From assembly GCA_028825345.1 (NCBI GenBank), contig JAPKAJ010000142.1:1-6024 (forward strand): 6,024 nt of DNA, written 5' to 3'. This document shows positions 4,668 through 6,024 of this stretch, piece after piece (positions within the stretch are counted from its first letter, which is position 1; the number at the start of each line of letters is the position of its first letter). The stretch is from Arenicellales bacterium. GTDB lineage: Bacteria; Pseudomonadota; Gammaproteobacteria; Arenicellales; UBA868. The notes beneath the pieces are model-generated. The model saw nothing but the letters and a program-made list of their open reading frames with translations. It was not told the origin of the DNA and made no database searches. The translations under genes and the position numbers were made by a program.

Positions 4668-5810
4668 TCAGGCCTTTTTCAGCGCGTTTTCAAGATCGGC
4701 GATGATGTCTTCGACATCTTCAATACCAACCGACAATCTGACCAGGCCATCGGTCAATCCCCGTTTGCGCCTGTCTTCAACCGGAACATCGGCATGGGTC
4801 ATGCTCGCCGGATGGGTAATCATGGTTTCCACACTTCCGAGGCTCTCGGCCAGCCCACACAGCTGCACGTTATTCATCAAGGTTTTGCCAGCCTCGGCGC
4901 CGCCTGTCAGTTCGAAGGCGATCATGCCGCTGAAGCCGGACATCTGCGCCTTGGCCACGGCGTGCTGCGGGTGGGAGGGTAGACCCGGGTAGAGCACACG
5001 GTCGATCTTGGCATGTGACTCGAGAAACTGCGCCACCTGCATTGCGGATTCTTCGTGACGCTTCATTCGCAAGTGCAAAGTTTTAAGGCCGCTGAGGTTC
5101 AGCCAGCAGTCAAATGGGCTTGAAACCGCACCGATGGTTTTCTGAATATATTTCATTTTCTCAAACACGTGCTGGTTGCTTGTGATCAGCACGCCACCGA
5201 TGATCTGGTTATGGCCCGCCAGGTACTTGGTCGTGCTGTGCATGACGATATCGGCACCAAAGTCGAGTGGTCGGAGAAACACCGGCGTGGCAAAGGTGGA
5301 ATCGACACCGAGCAGAATGTTGTTCTCGCGAGCGATACTGACCATGGCTTCCAGGTCACTTACTTTAAGCAGCGGATTGGTCGGTGTTTCAATCCAGAGC
5401 ATGCGGGTAGTAGAAGTAATTGCAGCGCGTACGGCATCGGTGTTGGTAGTATCGACGTAACTGACGCTAAGGCCTTGCTGAACAATGACGTTATCCAAAA
5501 GGCGTGTGACACCGCCGTACACGTCGTCTCCGCAAACAATGTGGTCTCCGGAGGAAAACAGCTTGAAACAGGCGTCAACAGCCGACATGCCGCTGGCGAA
5601 GCTTATAGCGTGCTTGCCATTCTCAATGGCAGCAAGATTGTCCTCGAGCACCTGGCGGGTGGGGTTTGACGAACGCGTGTAATCAAAGCCCAGATCCCGG
5701 CCTACTTCGGGCAGTACGTATGTGGCGGTTTCGTAGATCGGTGGCAGGATAGAGCCGGTAGTGGGGTCCGGGCTGATGCCCGCACGAACGACCTTGGTAT
5801 CAAATTTCAA
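4668..5810 (-). CDS. Cystathionine gamma-lyase / gamma-synthase family PLP enzyme
   Basis: A complete 380-residue member of the Cys/Met-metabolism PLP family (fold type I), cytosolic and normally tetrameric. Landmarks in order: DYTRSSNPTR (43-52) with Tyr44 and Arg46, which reach the neighbouring subunit's cofactor; ASGMSA (72-77); DDVYGG (95-100) with stacking Tyr98; ETPTNP (141-146); GVDSTFATP (168-176) with Asp170; HSTTKYLAGH (191-200) with Schiff-base Lys195; ESLGSVETM (322-330) with Glu328; and LVRLSVGIED (356-365) with Arg358. Gamma-lyase and gamma-synthase cannot be separated by eye. The upstream CBS-domain gene in the same orientation, 39 bases away, favours gamma-lyase, converting cystathionine to cysteine, 2-oxobutyrate and ammonia. 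The start codon is TTG 5810, with GGAG seven bases upstream. The gene converges on the MadB-like gene. Confidence 0.9.
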   Translation of the reverse strand: MKFDTKVVRAGISPDPTTGSILPPIYETATYVLPEVGRDLGFDYTRSSNPTRQVLEDNLAAIENGKHAISFASGMSAVDACFKLFSSGDHIVCGDDVYGGVTRLLDNVIVQQGLSVSYVDTTNTDAVRAAITSTTRMLWIETPTNPLLKVSDLEAMVSIARENNILLGVDSTFATPVFLRPLDFGADIVMHSTTKYLAGHNQIIGGVLITSNQHVFEKMKYIQKTIGAVSSPFDCWLNLSGLKTLHLRMKRHEESAMQVAQFLESHAKIDRVLYPGLPSHPQHAVAKAQMSGFSGMIAFELTGGAEAGKTLMNNVQLCGLAESLGSVETMITHPASMTHADVPVEDRRKRGLTDGLVRLSVGIEDVEDIIADLENALKKA

Positions 5811-5817
5811 CGCAGTT

Positions 5818-5821
5818 CTCC
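5818..5821 (-). promoter_or_regulatory. Shine-Dalgarno site supporting a TTG start
   Basis: On the minus strand GGAG lies seven bases before TTG 5810. No ATG or GTG is present nearby in that frame, and the family's N terminus (KFDTKVVRAG) begins directly after this codon, so initiation at TTG is well supported. A TTG start often means moderate translation. Confidence 0.6.
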
Positions 5822-5849
5822 AGTTATTCAGAAGTTATCGATGGATCTG

Positions 5850-6024
5850 TCAGGCAGTCCGGCGGTTTTTCTGGGTGATGAATTCCAGTAGATCGATCTT
5901 GTTGATGATACCGGTAATGACGCCGCCGTCGACTACGACAGCGACATTGTTGTTTTCGAAAATCTGCTGTACATGACTGAGTGCCTCGTGCCGCTCGACC
6001 TTTCCCTGGAGTGGCCGGGCAACA
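5850..6024 (-). CDS. CBS-domain protein, C-terminal fragment (probably cystathionine beta-synthase)
   Basis: Read on the minus strand from 6023, an open frame of 57 codons ends at TGA 5852-5850; the start lies beyond the window edge. It was too short for a simple ORF list but is clear when translated by hand. The residues VERHEALSHVQQIFENNNVA, then VVVDGGVITGIINKIDLLEF near the C terminus, form the second half of a CBS domain: a helix, the strand before the D-G-G turn, and the G-I-I-x-K-I-D-L signature. In many bacteria this is the tail of PLP-dependent cystathionine beta-synthase, which joins serine and homocysteine. That identity is inferred from the adjacent cystathionine gamma-lyase-like gene, 39 bases downstream in the same orientation. 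Only the CBS domain is visible, so another CBS-domain protein is not excluded. Confidence 0.75.
   Translation of the reverse strand, partial: VARPLQGKVERHEALSHVQQIFENNNVAVVVDGGVITGIINKIDLLEFITQKNRRTA

Noticed and set aside
5169..5669. Plus-strand 166-codon frame antisense to the cystathionine enzyme gene
   Set aside because: It lies wholly inside a gene with all catalytic motifs intact on the other strand. Its composition is that of a shadow frame, and no start signal is visible.
1..6024. Mobile element, defence system or CRISPR array
   Set aside because: No transposase, integrase, nuclease or restriction-type gene, no terminal repeats and no regularly spaced repeats were seen. All recognised genes are metabolic.

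Overview
The window reads as chromosomal DNA of a free-living, probably aquatic, gammaproteobacterium. The basis is family resemblance: a SpeB-type agmatinase end and a YciA thioesterase that look very close to their enterobacterial counterparts as I remember them, a stand-alone MadB/YiiD-type hotdog protein, a proteobacterial DUF1285 protein, and a G+C content that looks slightly above half. No mobile element, phage gene, CRISPR array, tRNA or rRNA was seen. It looks like an ordinary, tightly packed metabolic region rather than a genomic island.

Layout. Bases 1-226 (+) are the 3' end of agmatinase (speB). A 329-base gap with one imperfect hairpin and a weak promoter candidate leads to a complete class V PLP aminotransferase of the alanine/serine-glyoxylate type (556-1707, +). 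It converges on a small orphan membrane protein gene (1816-2115, -), with a 10-bp stem-loop between the two. Bases 2116-2640 hold only a doubtful 63-codon ORF and possibly the remains of a frameshifted gene. From 2641 to 4640 (+) runs a compact four-gene operon: an AhpD-like CxxC peroxidase-related protein, the acyl-CoA thioesterase YciA, a DUF1285 protein, and a MadB-like malonyl-ACP decarboxylase/thioesterase-fold protein. These genes overlap by 4 bp, are separated by 5 bp, and overlap by 8 bp; the last three start with GTG. The operon ends at a 12-bp perfect inverted repeat that includes its last codons and faces a convergent gene. On the minus strand, 4668-5810 is a cystathionine gamma-lyase/gamma-synthase family enzyme with a TTG start. 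Just upstream of it in the same orientation is the C-terminal CBS domain of a gene cut by the window edge (5850-6024), most likely cystathionine beta-synthase.

How the genes work together. The minus-strand pair suggests reverse transsulfuration (homocysteine to cystathionine to cysteine). The plus-strand operon joins two unrelated hotdog enzymes acting on acyl-CoA and malonyl-ACP with a redox-active AhpD-like protein and a DUF1285 protein of unknown function. This points to acyl-thioester housekeeping and is the most interesting functional hint here. I found no convincing evidence of a wholly new system. The items worth following up are the DUF1285/MadB/YciA linkage, the orphan membrane protein, and the possible decayed gene at 2160-2490.
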